Shown piece after piece: positions 10,952 to 19,651 of a stretch of 64,000 bases of DNA. The stretch comes from Pelagophyceae sp. CCMP2097. Lineage: Eukaryota; Sar; Pelagophyceae. The stretch's first letter is position 1; every line of letters begins with the position of its first letter. A model generated the notes under the pieces. The model had not been told where the DNA came from. It worked only from the letters and a program-made list of their open reading frames with translations, and ran no database searches. Position numbers and translations under genes: made by a program. The stretch covers positions 967,897 through 1,031,896 of the forward strand of contig MU657165.1 in assembly GCA_026770575.1 (NCBI GenBank), read 5' to 3'.

Positions 10952-12724
10952 TTACAGGGAGGCGGTCGCCGCCTCATTCCGACTTGCTTGCGGCTCTTCC
11001 CCGCCGGCGAGCGCGGGCAGGAGGCGGAGCAAGCAGGCGGCGTCGAGTGCGGCGTAGCGCAGCTGGTTTTGCGACAGCGGCCTTTGCGCCCAGTCGGACC
11101 GCTGCAAAGCCTTGTCGAGGCTCTGGTGGCAGACGGCGGCGAAGACCGTCGCCAGCGACGGCGCGGACCTGCAGTCGCCGACGCCGCGCCGGAGCGCGAG
11201 GACCTGGACGTCGACGACGCGCCGCGACTCGACTTGCGCGCCGGCGAGTTTGCGGAGCACTTTGACGTCCTCACGCACGGCAAAGCCGACGAGGCGCAAA
11301 TCGCCGCGCGAGAAGAGGTCGCGCACGGCGTCGCGCACGCCGTCCGCGATGCGCGGCTCGCGCGCGTCGAGGACCCACGCCGCGTCAGCGCGCATGGCGA
11401 GCTGGATGGTGCACGCGCCCGCGTCGTCAAACTCCACATCGAACGCGACGGTCTTCGCCGCCGCCAGTGCCAAGCGCATTTGTTGGAGCGCCTCGGGCGA
11501 GTCGACGAATGCCGCCGAAGCCGCCGCCGCGGCTGGCAGAGCCGCGCCGCGCGCCGGCGCCGCGGGCCACAGCGGCCGCGGAACCAGGTACGCCGCGGGC
11601 GGCCGCGGCGGCGCCGTCTGCAACGGCGGCTCGTCGGCGATGCCCAGCGCGCGGCGGAGGAGCCGCGCGAGCAGCTTGTTCGCGCGGCGCTCTTGCCGGT
11701 CCGCGTCCGAGTCGCGCAGCGCCGCGTCGTCGAGGCGGGCGAGCGCTTGCGCGAGCGCGGAATCGCAGCCGAGGCCGCGGAGCTGGTCCGCGGCGCCGGG
11801 GAGCCACTCGAACTCGGCGCCCGCGTGCGCCTCTACAAAGCGCGCCAGCGCGCCGTCGGCGTCGTCTTGGACCAGGCCCAGCGCCGCCTCGGCCGCGGCG
11901 CGCTGGCGCTCCGGCAAGGCGCCCAACGCCTTCTTCACGGTCCGCTTGCGCGACACCTGTGGCGCCGCCGGCGCCTTGGTCGGGCCGAGGGCGCGGCCGT
12001 TGCGCCGCTCAAAGGCGCCGCGGCGGCTCTGCGCCGTCGTCGGTTCGAGGCAGACGTCCGTTTCGCATCCGGCGAGGTCTGCCTCTTCCATGAAGCGCGC
12101 GTCGAGGTCGCCGTAGAGCAGGCCGTCGGAGTGCGTCTTTCGGAAGTTTATCCAGTTGCGCGCCTCTGCGTCCTCGCGCGAGATGAGGCGCTGCAGCGTT
12201 TCCGCTTGAAGATGCGACGCAGCTAACGATCTAGGGCTCTGGCCCTTGTTGTTGACGATCCTGGTGTTGGCGCCCCTTTCCAGCAGGAGGTCGACGACGT
12301 CGTCTCGGCAGCGCGTCACGGCGAAGAAGAGGGGCGTCTTGCCAAAAGAGAAAAGCCCAGTCGCGGAAGCGTCAATGTCGCAGCCCAAGGCGAGGAGCGC
12401 CTCGACGTTCTCCGCGGCGCCGCGCCACGCCGCAAAGTGCAGCGGGTTCTTCCCGGACGCGTCGCGGCACGCGTCGAGCGCATCGCCGCGCCAAGCTTCG
12501 ATCGCCAGCGCTGCGATCAGCGCCGCGGAGTCGGCGCCGCCCGCCAGGCGCCGCAGCTGCGCCGGCGTCGCGGCCGGCTCCGCGCACGCCCCAGAGTCCA
12601 TGCACGCTCCGGAGGGCGCGGCGCGCGGCCGCCCGAGTGCGAGTGGCGAAGAGGGGCGCGGCGGGGCGCGGCGACTCGAGCGGCCGCCGGCGGACAGCGC
12701 GCCTTGCCCGCCGGCGAGGAGCAT
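10952..12724 (-). CDS. Ankyrin-repeat protein fused to DEDDy 3'-5' exonuclease domain
   Basis: One open exon of about 590 residues. ATG candidates are 12724 and 12601. The N-terminal third has ankyrin repeats (NPLHFAAWRGAAENVEALL and TPLFFAVTRCRDDVVDLLL). The last about 190 residues form an exonuclease of the WRN/RNase D type. Exo I is VAFDVEFDD with the Asp-x-Glu pair, Exo II has LVGFAVREDVKVL, and Exo III ends in RYAALDAACLLRL with the tyrosine and aspartate of the DEDDy class. Such enzymes trim RNA or DNA 3' ends. Joining them to ankyrin repeats suggests a protein-targeted nuclease. A helical region around residues 270-360 links the halves and is unassigned. All four acidic residues of the active site appear to be present. 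Confidence 0.8.
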   Translation of the reverse strand: MLLAGGQGALSAGGRSSRRAPPRPSSPLALGRPRAAPSGACMDSGACAEPAATPAQLRRLAGGADSAALIAALAIEAWRGDALDACRDASGKNPLHFAAWRGAAENVEALLALGCDIDASATGLFSFGKTPLFFAVTRCRDDVVDLLLERGANTRIVNNKGQSPRSLAASHLQAETLQRLISREDAEARNWINFRKTHSDGLLYGDLDARFMEEADLAGCETDVCLEPTTAQSRRGAFERRNGRALGPTKAPAAPQVSRKRTVKKALGALPERQRAAAEAALGLVQDDADGALARFVEAHAGAEFEWLPGAADQLRGLGCDSALAQALARLDDAALRDSDADRQERRANKLLARLLRRALGIADEPPLQTAPPRPPAAYLVPRPLWPAAPARGAALPAAAAASAAFVDSPEALQQMRLALAAAKTVAFDVEFDDAGACTIQLAMRADAAWVLDAREPRIADGVRDAVRDLFSRGDLRLVGFAVREDVKVLRKLAGAQVESRRVVDVQVLALRRGVGDCRSAPSLATVFAAVCHQSLDKALQRSDWAQRPLSQNQLRYAALDAACLLRLLPALAGGEEPQASRNEAATASL

Positions 12725-12736
12725 CAGACGCACCAC

Positions 12737-13212
12737 GCGGAGGAGCGCCAGCGCAGAGCGGCGCGGGCGGTCGCCAAAAGACGGTTATGGGGCTCCATTA
12801 TGACTTTAAAAGTTTTGAAGTTTTCATTGAAGTTGCTGCGGAGGTCCGGCGTTAAATTTTGAGTTTTCATTGAAGTTGCTGCGGAGGTCCGACGTTAAAT
12901 TTTAAGATTTTCATTGAAGTTGCTGCGGAGGTCCGGCGTTAGGGGTTAGGGTCACACGCTCCGCGCAGTACCCCCCTCGTCCTTCGAGCCCGCCCGCCGT
13001 CGACACCGCGGCCGTATATCCCGCCGTGAATCCATCGCCAATATTGATATCCGGTCGACTGCAGCTGGCTTGCGGCGGGGAAAGATCTGGTTCGAAGTAG
13101 GGAAGACCGGGGATCGGGCCGGTTTAAGTGAAACGCCCCTTAAGCTTGTGAGGCTCCCAGGGGGAGCCGCCGCTCTCCGCCTTGCCGGGGCGCGGCTGCG
13201 TTTCGTCGCGCC
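12737..13212. other. Divergent intergenic region
   Basis: Lies between the ankyrin/exonuclease gene (minus) and the AGC kinase (plus), so it should hold both promoters. Apart from the tandem repeat it shows no gene. A GGCCGTATATCCC segment near 13010-13020 is a weak TATA-like candidate. Confidence 0.4.
12821..12951 (+). repeat. Three-copy 43-44 bp tandem repeat ending in a telomere-like motif
   Basis: The unit starting TTTTCATTGAAGTTGCTGCG recurs at 12821, 12864 and 12908. Copies differ at one or two bases (GGCGTT or GACGTT). The last copy runs into GGGGTTAGGGT. The block is AT-richer than its surroundings and sits between divergent genes. Confidence 0.8.
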
Positions 13213-15641
13213 ATGGGCGTCGAGGGGCGGGGGCGGGGGCGGGACTCGCCGGCGATGCGTGCTGCGCGAGAGGTGGCCGCCGAACCTCGTGGGGCGCCGC
13301 GGCAGCACGGCCTCCGTCCCAGCAAGGCCTCCGTCCGCGGCGTCGCCACAGAGGTGACGCTGCGCGACTTCGTCCTCCTCTCCAAGCTCGGCGAGGGTGG
13401 CTTCGGCAAAGTCCTGTGAGGAATACCGCCACGGGGGGCGCCCGGCCCCGCCCACCCATCGAGAGCGGCCCTGGCGCTTTGCAGCGGCGAGTGCGTCTGC
13501 TATTAGCTTGGCGCGGAAGAAGGCGGGCGGCACGATGCACGCGATCAAGGTGCTGGACAAGGCGGCGTTGCTAAAGAAGGGCGACTCGACCGTTCGGCAC
13601 GTCCTCGAGGAGAACGCCATCTTAAAGACGCTGCACCACCCGTTCGTGCTGCAGCTGCACTACGCGTTCCACGACGAGTACCGACTCTACCTCGTCACGC
13701 AGTGGGTCGGGGGCGGCGATTTGTTCGAGCACCTGGAGCACCAGGGCCACTTTCCGGAGAAGTGGGTCGCGTTTTATACGGCCCAAATCGTCTGCGGCGC
13801 CCCGCGCCCGAATAAGGAAGACGCGGCGCGACGCATTGGGCATGCGGGGGTGGCGGCCGCCCCGGATCGCGTCTGTAGGCGCCCTGGCGTACGTGCACCT
13901 GCACGGCATCGTGTATCGCGACCTCAAACCCGAGAACGTGCTCCTCGGCCTCGACGGCTACTGCGTCCTGGCCGACTTCGGCCTCGCGAAGAAGATCCTC
14001 AGAGACGCGGAGCTGCCCCAAAAGCGGCGAGACGGAGAGACGGAGCTCAAACTGCTGCTGCAGCCGGACGGCGGCGACGAGGTGGTTTGCGGCGACGAGG
14101 TCGTGGGCCCGCTCTTGGACGCCGAGGCGGACGCGGTCATCGCTTCAAGCGCTCGATCGATGCTCGGCCGGGATTTGAGCGCGACGCGCGGGCAGCGGCC
14201 TTCGATGGACCGGTGCAACACGTTCTGCGGCACGGCGCTGTATTTAGCACCAGAGGTCATCTCGAAGATGCCCTACGGCCCGAGCGTCGACTTGTGGACG
14301 CTGGGCTGCCTCCTCGTCGAGATGCTGACGGGGACGCCGCCCTTCGTCGCCACGGACGTACAATCTTTGATGAAACAAATTACTTCCGCTGAGCCCGTAC
14401 TGGACTCTGGCGTAGACGTCTCCCCAGAGGCGCGCGCGCTCATCTTTCGCTTGCTGGACCGCGACCCGAAAAGACGCATCGGCTGCTCGCCGACGGCCAT
14501 GAGCGACGACGTGGCCGTCAAGGGCCACGCCTTCTTTTCGGGCGTCGACTTTGAGGCCCTCGTGCAGAAGAAGATTGACGCGCCGTACCTCCCGACGACC
14601 GAGGCCCTCCTCGGCCCGACGCGGTCGGGGCCCTTGCAGTCGGGTTTGCCCTCTCCCTTGGACGCGTTTGAAGATTTTGTGGCTCAGGATGAGGCAGACC
14701 GAATCAACGCCTCCGAGGCCGCCGAGCTCGGCGACCGCCAGCGCCGACGCCCCGACGCGCCGAGACGACGGGGCGCCACCGCAGAGAGCGCCACCGCTGA
14801 GAGGCGCGGCCTTTCGGCGGCACGGTGCGCCTCGCGACGCCCTCTGGTCCTAGGCGACTACGCGCGGCTGGGCCGCCTCGACTCGCTGCTGCGCGCGCTG
14901 GACGACGGCGCGGACGTGAACATGGCTCTGCCGGACGACCGCACTCTCCTGCAGATAGCCGCGGCCGAGGGCCACACGGCGTGCGTGCGTCTGCTCATCG
15001 ACCGGGGAGCGTCCGTGGAGCACACGGACCGCTTCGGTTTGAGCGCGTTGGAAGACGCGGACCGCGAGGGCCACGAGGCGGTGGCGCTGCTCCTGGTCGA
15101 GGCCGGAAGCAAGCTGCCCGCGACGGTGGCCTCGCAGCAGCTCCTCGACGCCGCCCTGCGAAACGACGTCGCCCAGGTCGCCCAAGTCCTCGGCCAGGGC
15201 GCAGACGTCAACACGTCCATGGCCCACGACCAGCGCACCGCCCTCCACGTGGCCGCCATGGAGGGCCACGTCTCGACGGCGCCAAAGCGGCGCCGCAGAG
15301 GGGCCCGGGCGAGAGGCGCCCTCGCGCATTTTCAAAAACGGCCCGCGCAGGTGGCGCTGCTGCTGGAGAAGGGCGCCGACGTGAACGCGCGGGACCGCTG
15401 GGGCCGCACGCCTCTGCAGGACGCCACGTTCGAGCGCCACGGAGCCGTCGAGCGCGTCCTCCGCAGCCACGGCGGGAAGTCCGGACCCAGCCCGAGCCAC
15501 TCGCTCCGCGCCGGACAGCCGAGCTTCAAGGCCTTCTCCAACCTCATACCGAGCAGCCCGTCGTTCAAGCCCAGAGGCCTGTCCACCTCCGGAGAAGGCT
15601 CAGGCGACTCCGTCCAGTCCGGCGCGTGCGCCGTCTCGTGA
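13213..15641 (+). CDS. AGC-type protein kinase with C-terminal ankyrin repeats
   Basis: Exons 13213-13415, 13507-13796, 13879-15269 and 15351-15641, about 724 residues. The kinase domain starts with [13 protein letters not shown] and continues with AIKVLDK, the [11 protein letters not shown] catalytic loop, ADFGLAKK and [10 protein letters not shown]; these are AGC-kinase hallmarks (PKA/PKG/S6K type). A long insertion sits between DFG and APE. Ankyrin repeats follow ([32 protein letters not shown]...[15 protein letters not shown]). The second intron has GC rather than GT at its donor and is flanked by the direct repeat GGCGCCC. The third intron (15270-15350) is 81 nt and in frame, so retention would only insert residues into an ankyrin repeat. 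The start could also be the ATG at 13255. Confidence 0.8.
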
Positions 15642-15729
15642 GACGAGGCGCGCGAGGTTCTTGCGTAAACATTGTACATTGTAAGGATCGCGCGCGCGTC
15701 GGCGTGGCGAGGCGCAGTCGTTGAGAGTC

Positions 15730-15790
15730 GGGGCGTGGTCGCGGGCGAGGGGTTATGGTTGGTCCCCTTCGTCCGGTCATGTCGCTCAAC
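15730..15790 (-). promoter_or_regulatory. Candidate SECIS element in the 3' UTR of the Sec gene
   Basis: About 80 bases downstream of the stop codon at 15863 the minus strand folds into a hairpin with the SECIS layout. An ATGA (15780-15777) is followed by a helix of about 12 bp (CCGGACGAAGGGG against CCCCTCGCCCGCG, one bulged A and one A-C mismatch). The apical loop is ACCAACCATAA, and the returning strand carries a GA (15740-15739) opposite the ATGA. An outer GTTGAG/CTCAAC pairing is also possible. This is the expected position and form for a eukaryotic selenocysteine insertion element. It was folded by eye, not by a program. Confidence 0.6.
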
Positions 15791-15862
15791 TCGCTTTCCA
15801 ACGATGCGCCTCGGCGGCGGTGCGCGGGCCCTCGGCTAGGTGCCGGAGGCCTTCAGCTAGTG

Positions 15863-17324
15863 TCAGGTGCCGCGGGCCGCCGGAGCGCTGGCGTCGAGCT
15901 TGCCGACGTAGAGCCCGTCGAACGCGTCGGCGTGGCGCTCCACGGCGCGCGCGAAGCGGCGGACGTCGCGCAGCGCCGGCGCCGCCGAGGGCGCCGCGGC
16001 GAGGATGCCGTCCGCCATCGAGACGATGCGGGCCTGGCGCCAGGGACGCTCGGGCGCCGCGCTCGCGAAAAGAAAGCGATGCACGAAGATGCACAACGAT
16101 GCACGAGGAAAGGCCGCGCGGAGGGGGCTTCCTCTCAAAGAAGTACGGCGGGGACTCTCTCGCGGCGCGGCGCGTTTTCTCCGGCCTCGGACGCCGGCGC
16201 GCGCGTGGTCGGCCGCGTGGGACGCGAGCGCCGAGTACGGCCCACCGTCACCTAGGTTTGCTCGCTTCAGATCCACCCTGGCAATGTGTGTGAGTGTATG
16301 ACCCGGCGCCCCCGCGCCTCTGGAGGCGACTCCTTCGAGGCCATCATGCTGCCCGGGCTTTCCGACGGGCACCCCCGGCGCAGTGTGGTGCCGCCGAAGC
16401 CGGCGGCGCGCATGACGTCCTCCTCGTGCGCCGCGTGTTCCTTAAATGCGTCTCGCGCCGACGCGAGCGCTGCGGCGCTCGGCGACGCCATGAGCGACCG
16501 CAGGCCGTCCGACAGCGCCTAGGGCCACGTTGTAAATCGTCGCACGCGCGCGGCGGCGGACCCGGGTTGCCGACGCGGGGAAGCGCCGCGTGCTCTGCGT
16601 CCATTTCCGCGTGGCCCACGGCGGCGAGCGGCTTCGGTTCGTAGGCGTCGTCGTCGTCCGGCTGCGCGGCGTCGCCGGTCTCCTCGAAGCCGTCGGCGGT
16701 GCTTAGGTTGTCGGGCTTGATTGCGAGGGCAGTGCCGTCATCGAGCGTAACACCAACGCGGCCTTGTGCGTCCACCCCTCTGGCGACGGCGCCGCGCTGG
16801 CCGTTGCGCTCGGCGGCGGCGACGAGGCCTTTGAGTTCGACGCGCGCGCCGACGGCGAAGCGCAGCTGGGGCTCCAGGATGTTTTCCAGGGCGCGGAAGG
16901 CGCGGTCGCCCCGGTCGTTAAACGACATTGTCTTCGTCGTCACAAACTTCCCCGCGCCGTCGATGACGACGAAGCCGCCGCAGCCGAGCTGCGCCGGGAA
17001 GCGCGGCATGTCGCCGGGCGCGACAAGGCAGTTGGCGCAGGTCTGGAGCATTCGCCGCGAAAAGTCCCGCGCGACCGCCGCCGACTCGACGCAGACGCAG
17101 AGGAAGAGCACCCGCCCGCCGTACGCGCGCTGCCAGACCTCCATCTGACGCGCGCACGGCGGGCACCCGCCTCAGCCGCCGTTGTAGAGGTGCAGCACCG
17201 CCGGGCGGCCCTGGCCGACGAGGGCGGAGAGGGGCGTCTTGTGCGGCGCTACCGAGCCCGAAGAGACCATCGTCACGTCGAACGACGGCACCCCGCGGCC
17301 CGCCCACGAGTCGTACGACGCCAT
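15863..17324 (-). CDS. Thioredoxin-fold selenoprotein candidate with KOW-like domain
   Basis: Exons 17324-16575, 16518-16373 and 16061-15863 make 1095 bases, 364 residues plus stop, if the TGA at 17174-17172 (codon 51) is read as selenocysteine. The frame runs straight through: LHLYNGG, TGA, GGCPPCARQM. The recoded residue thus sits three residues before a CPPC redox motif. Next comes a peroxiredoxin-like half (GCGGFVVIDGAGKFVTTKTM), then a KOW/SH3-like strand set (GRVGVTLDDGTALAIKPDNL), and a His/Glu-containing helix (FKEHAAHEEDVMRAAGF). A SECIS-like hairpin follows the stop. Introns are 56 and 311 nt. A thiol-redox role is likely; the exact family is not recognised. Without recoding, the product would be a 50-residue stub. 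Confidence 0.7.
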
Positions 17325-17866
17325 CGTGCGCGCCGAGCCGCTTAAAGTCGCGGTCTTCCGACTCGACGGACCGTGACAAAATGAACCAAGGAGTCGCTAA
17401 AAAGTGCGGTCTACTTTGTCAACTGGGGGCTTTTCAAAAATTTAATGGGGCCACTTTTGAAATCAACAACAAGTTCTTGAAGCAATTTGGGCCAGCCCCA
17501 CCCAGGGTGGATCTTAAGCAAGCAAGCAAGGGGTGAGGCATGAGGCATGAGGGTGTTAATTTATAGACCGGAAAGCGGGGTGAGATAAGTATCTAACCAC
17601 TTGATGCGCTTGATCCAAGAGGCAGCCGAGACTGCAATCAAGGAGCGGCTGTTGAAGGGGGTGTTCTTCTTATTCGCTCGGCGAGCCTTCGAGAGGCTTG
17701 GTGATGTTGGCAAGGATGGTTTCGATCGTCAGGGGCGCGGTCCGATGTCGAAGCGCGAAGACGATCCTAGTTGTATACTATAAACTGAAACCCTCGTGCC
17801 TTCGGCACGCCATGGGCGAGGTGCCCTATGCCACGCACTTGCTCCACGAGTCTGCGAGGGGCCGTT
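17325..17866. other. Intergenic spacer with dispersed repeat
   Basis: No gene is supported. At about 17494-17524 lies AGCCCCACCCAGGGTGGATC followed by TTAAGCAAGC repeats. Its inverse complement occurs at 61724-61753, and a shorter relative at 16262-16281. The flanks are AT-richer than neighbouring genes. Confidence 0.5.
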
Positions 17867-19441
17867 TCAGCCTACAAGAAGTCGCCGCGGTGCGGGCATG
17901 AGCCGCCGACCCGGTATCGCGGCGGGCACGCACGAGCACGCCTTGTCGAAGCGCGCGGCGACGCCGCGTACAGGCGGCGCGTCGTCGGCGTCTTCCTCGT
18001 CGCATGGCGGGCGCGGGCTGCCGCCGCCGCAGAGGACGATTTCGTAGCGCGCGAGGTCGCCCGCGCGCGGCGCTTGCCGCGCGCCGCCGTCGACCGCGGC
18101 CACGGCGACGGAATCGCAGGTGCGCCGCGCGCCGCGCGCGTCCGTCTGCAGGACGGCGAAGACGTGGTCGTCGGCCGGGGAGAAGTAGCGCGTCGTGGCC
18201 GCGTCTTTCCACAACAGCACGAGCGGCGTGAGGCCCGGGTCGTAGTGGCCACGCTTGGCGAAAAAGAGGAGGCCGTCCTTGAGGTAGGGCACCGGCGCAG
18301 AGTACGCCGCCGCCAGGCCCGCCGCGTCGCACTCGTAGTACCTACGCCCGCCCGCGCTGCGGCCGAGGCACGGGCCCAGCGAGCACCCGCGCTCGCCGAC
18401 TGTCCTCGTTTGCCGACGGTCCTGGCGCCGGCGCGGCACGGCACGTTTGCAAACGCAAATGCGCCGCCGCCGCGGTCCGCGGGCGCGCCGACGTCTGCGA
18501 GCTGCGAGTGGAGCCAGAAGAAGCGGAATTCGGCAGTGCAGTCGTACATGTTCTGCCGGCCCCAGCATAAAACGTCCACGGCGTAGTACGTCGCCGTCCG
18601 CGCCACGAAGACGCACTCCAAGATCGTGCCCGCCGGCAGCGCAGACTCAAAGTGGCGGTGCCTGGACCCGGCGAATCGAGCGCGCCGCGTACGAGGTCCC
18701 CCGGACAAACCACCGACGGACCACCCACCGCCCACCCACGACGCACACGTATTCGCCGTGCAGCGCGCGCGACGTCGTCCGGTGCTTGGAGGCGATGACG
18801 AGGCAGCGCCGGCCCTCTGGCCGCGCGAGGACGTACCAGCCGTCGCCCAGGGCCGAGCCCCGGCCGTCGAGGCCCTGCGGGATGTCGACCTAGAGCCCGC
18901 GTCGGGGCGGGACCCTCGGCCGCGAGGCCACGCGCCATCCATTCTGGAATACAAAACTCGTTACACCACCTAGGCGACGCGTCACGGTCGCCGCCGCGTT
19001 CGCAGAGGGCGCGGCCGCCTCCCGTGGAGCCCCCGCGGGCGCGTACGTCTCTGCACGCTTCTTCGTCGCTGCGTCGGCCTTTTGGCGGCGCGTCGCGCCC
19101 GCGTCGGCGGCCGCGCCGGCGGCCGCGCCGTCGTCCATGGCCGCGCCGTCGCGATGCGCGTCGTCGTTTTCGGCGGTTTCGGCGGCGGCGGCGGCGTCGC
19201 GGTCGTCTGCACGGTCGTCGGCCCGCGCCGCGAGCGCGCGCGCGCGCGCGGTGACGTCGCGCCGCGCGTCGCGCGCCGCGTCTCGCGCCGCGTCGCGCCG
19301 CGCGTCGCGCGCCGCGTCTCGCGCCGCGTCGCGCCGCGCGTCGCGCTGGCGCCGCAACGCCGCATCGCGCCGGCGCTCCTGGAAACGATCCGCGCGCTCC
19401 GCCCAATCACGGGTCGGCGCCACGCGCCGCGGCGCCGACAT
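17867..19441 (-). CDS. Snurportin-1-like m3G-cap-binding protein
   Basis: Exons 19441-18932, 18889-18747, 18661-18401 and 18341-17867 (introns 42, 85 and 59 nt, all phase-consistent), about 462 residues. The region from GDGWYVLARPEGRRCLVIAS through ILECVFVARTATYYAVDVLC and YDCTAEFRFFWLHSQL to DGLLFFAKRGHYDPGLTPL follows the trimethylguanosine-cap-binding domain of snurportin-1. That protein carries U snRNPs into the nucleus with importin beta. The N-terminus is very Arg/Asp/Ala-rich (RRDAARDAARDARRD repeats). It sits where the importin-beta-binding domain would be, but it does not clearly match one. The repeat is encoded by near-identical DNA units at 19258-19345. Confidence 0.8.
19258..19345 (-). 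repeat. In-gene tandem repeat in the snurportin-like gene
   Basis: Units of CGCGCCGCGTCTCGCGCCGC type repeat about twice with a period near 42 bp, each including an inner duplication. They encode the DAARDAARDARR run. Such purine/pyrimidine-regular GC repeats are prone to length change. Confidence 0.6.
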
Positions 19442-19651
19442 CGCGCGCGGAGGCGCCGACCACGCGCACGGCCGCCCGTCCGGGGACTCGGTACCGCGGT
19501 ATTAGATATCGGTAGTACCGCTAGGCCCTATATATATATAAGAAAAAGTACGGCGATCGATCTCCGCGCGGCCGCGCCGCTAGCCCAAGGCCCGCCCCCC
19601 CCCCCGGTCTGGACTTTTGCGAGTCGTGTCACGGTATGACTCTTCGCCGTT
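19442..19651. promoter_or_regulatory. Spacer with TATA run and palindrome
   Basis: Contains TATATATATATAAG at about 19530-19543, readable as a TATA box on either strand and about 90 bp upstream of the snurportin-like ATG. Just upstream is an imperfect palindrome built on GGTACCGCGGTATTAGATAT and TCGGTAGTACCG (about 19490-19521). The promoter role is inferred from position only. Confidence 0.35.

Noticed and set aside
12942..12951. Telomere repeat (GGGTTAGGG) as a chromosome end
   Set aside because: Only about one and a half units, internal and followed by genes on both sides.
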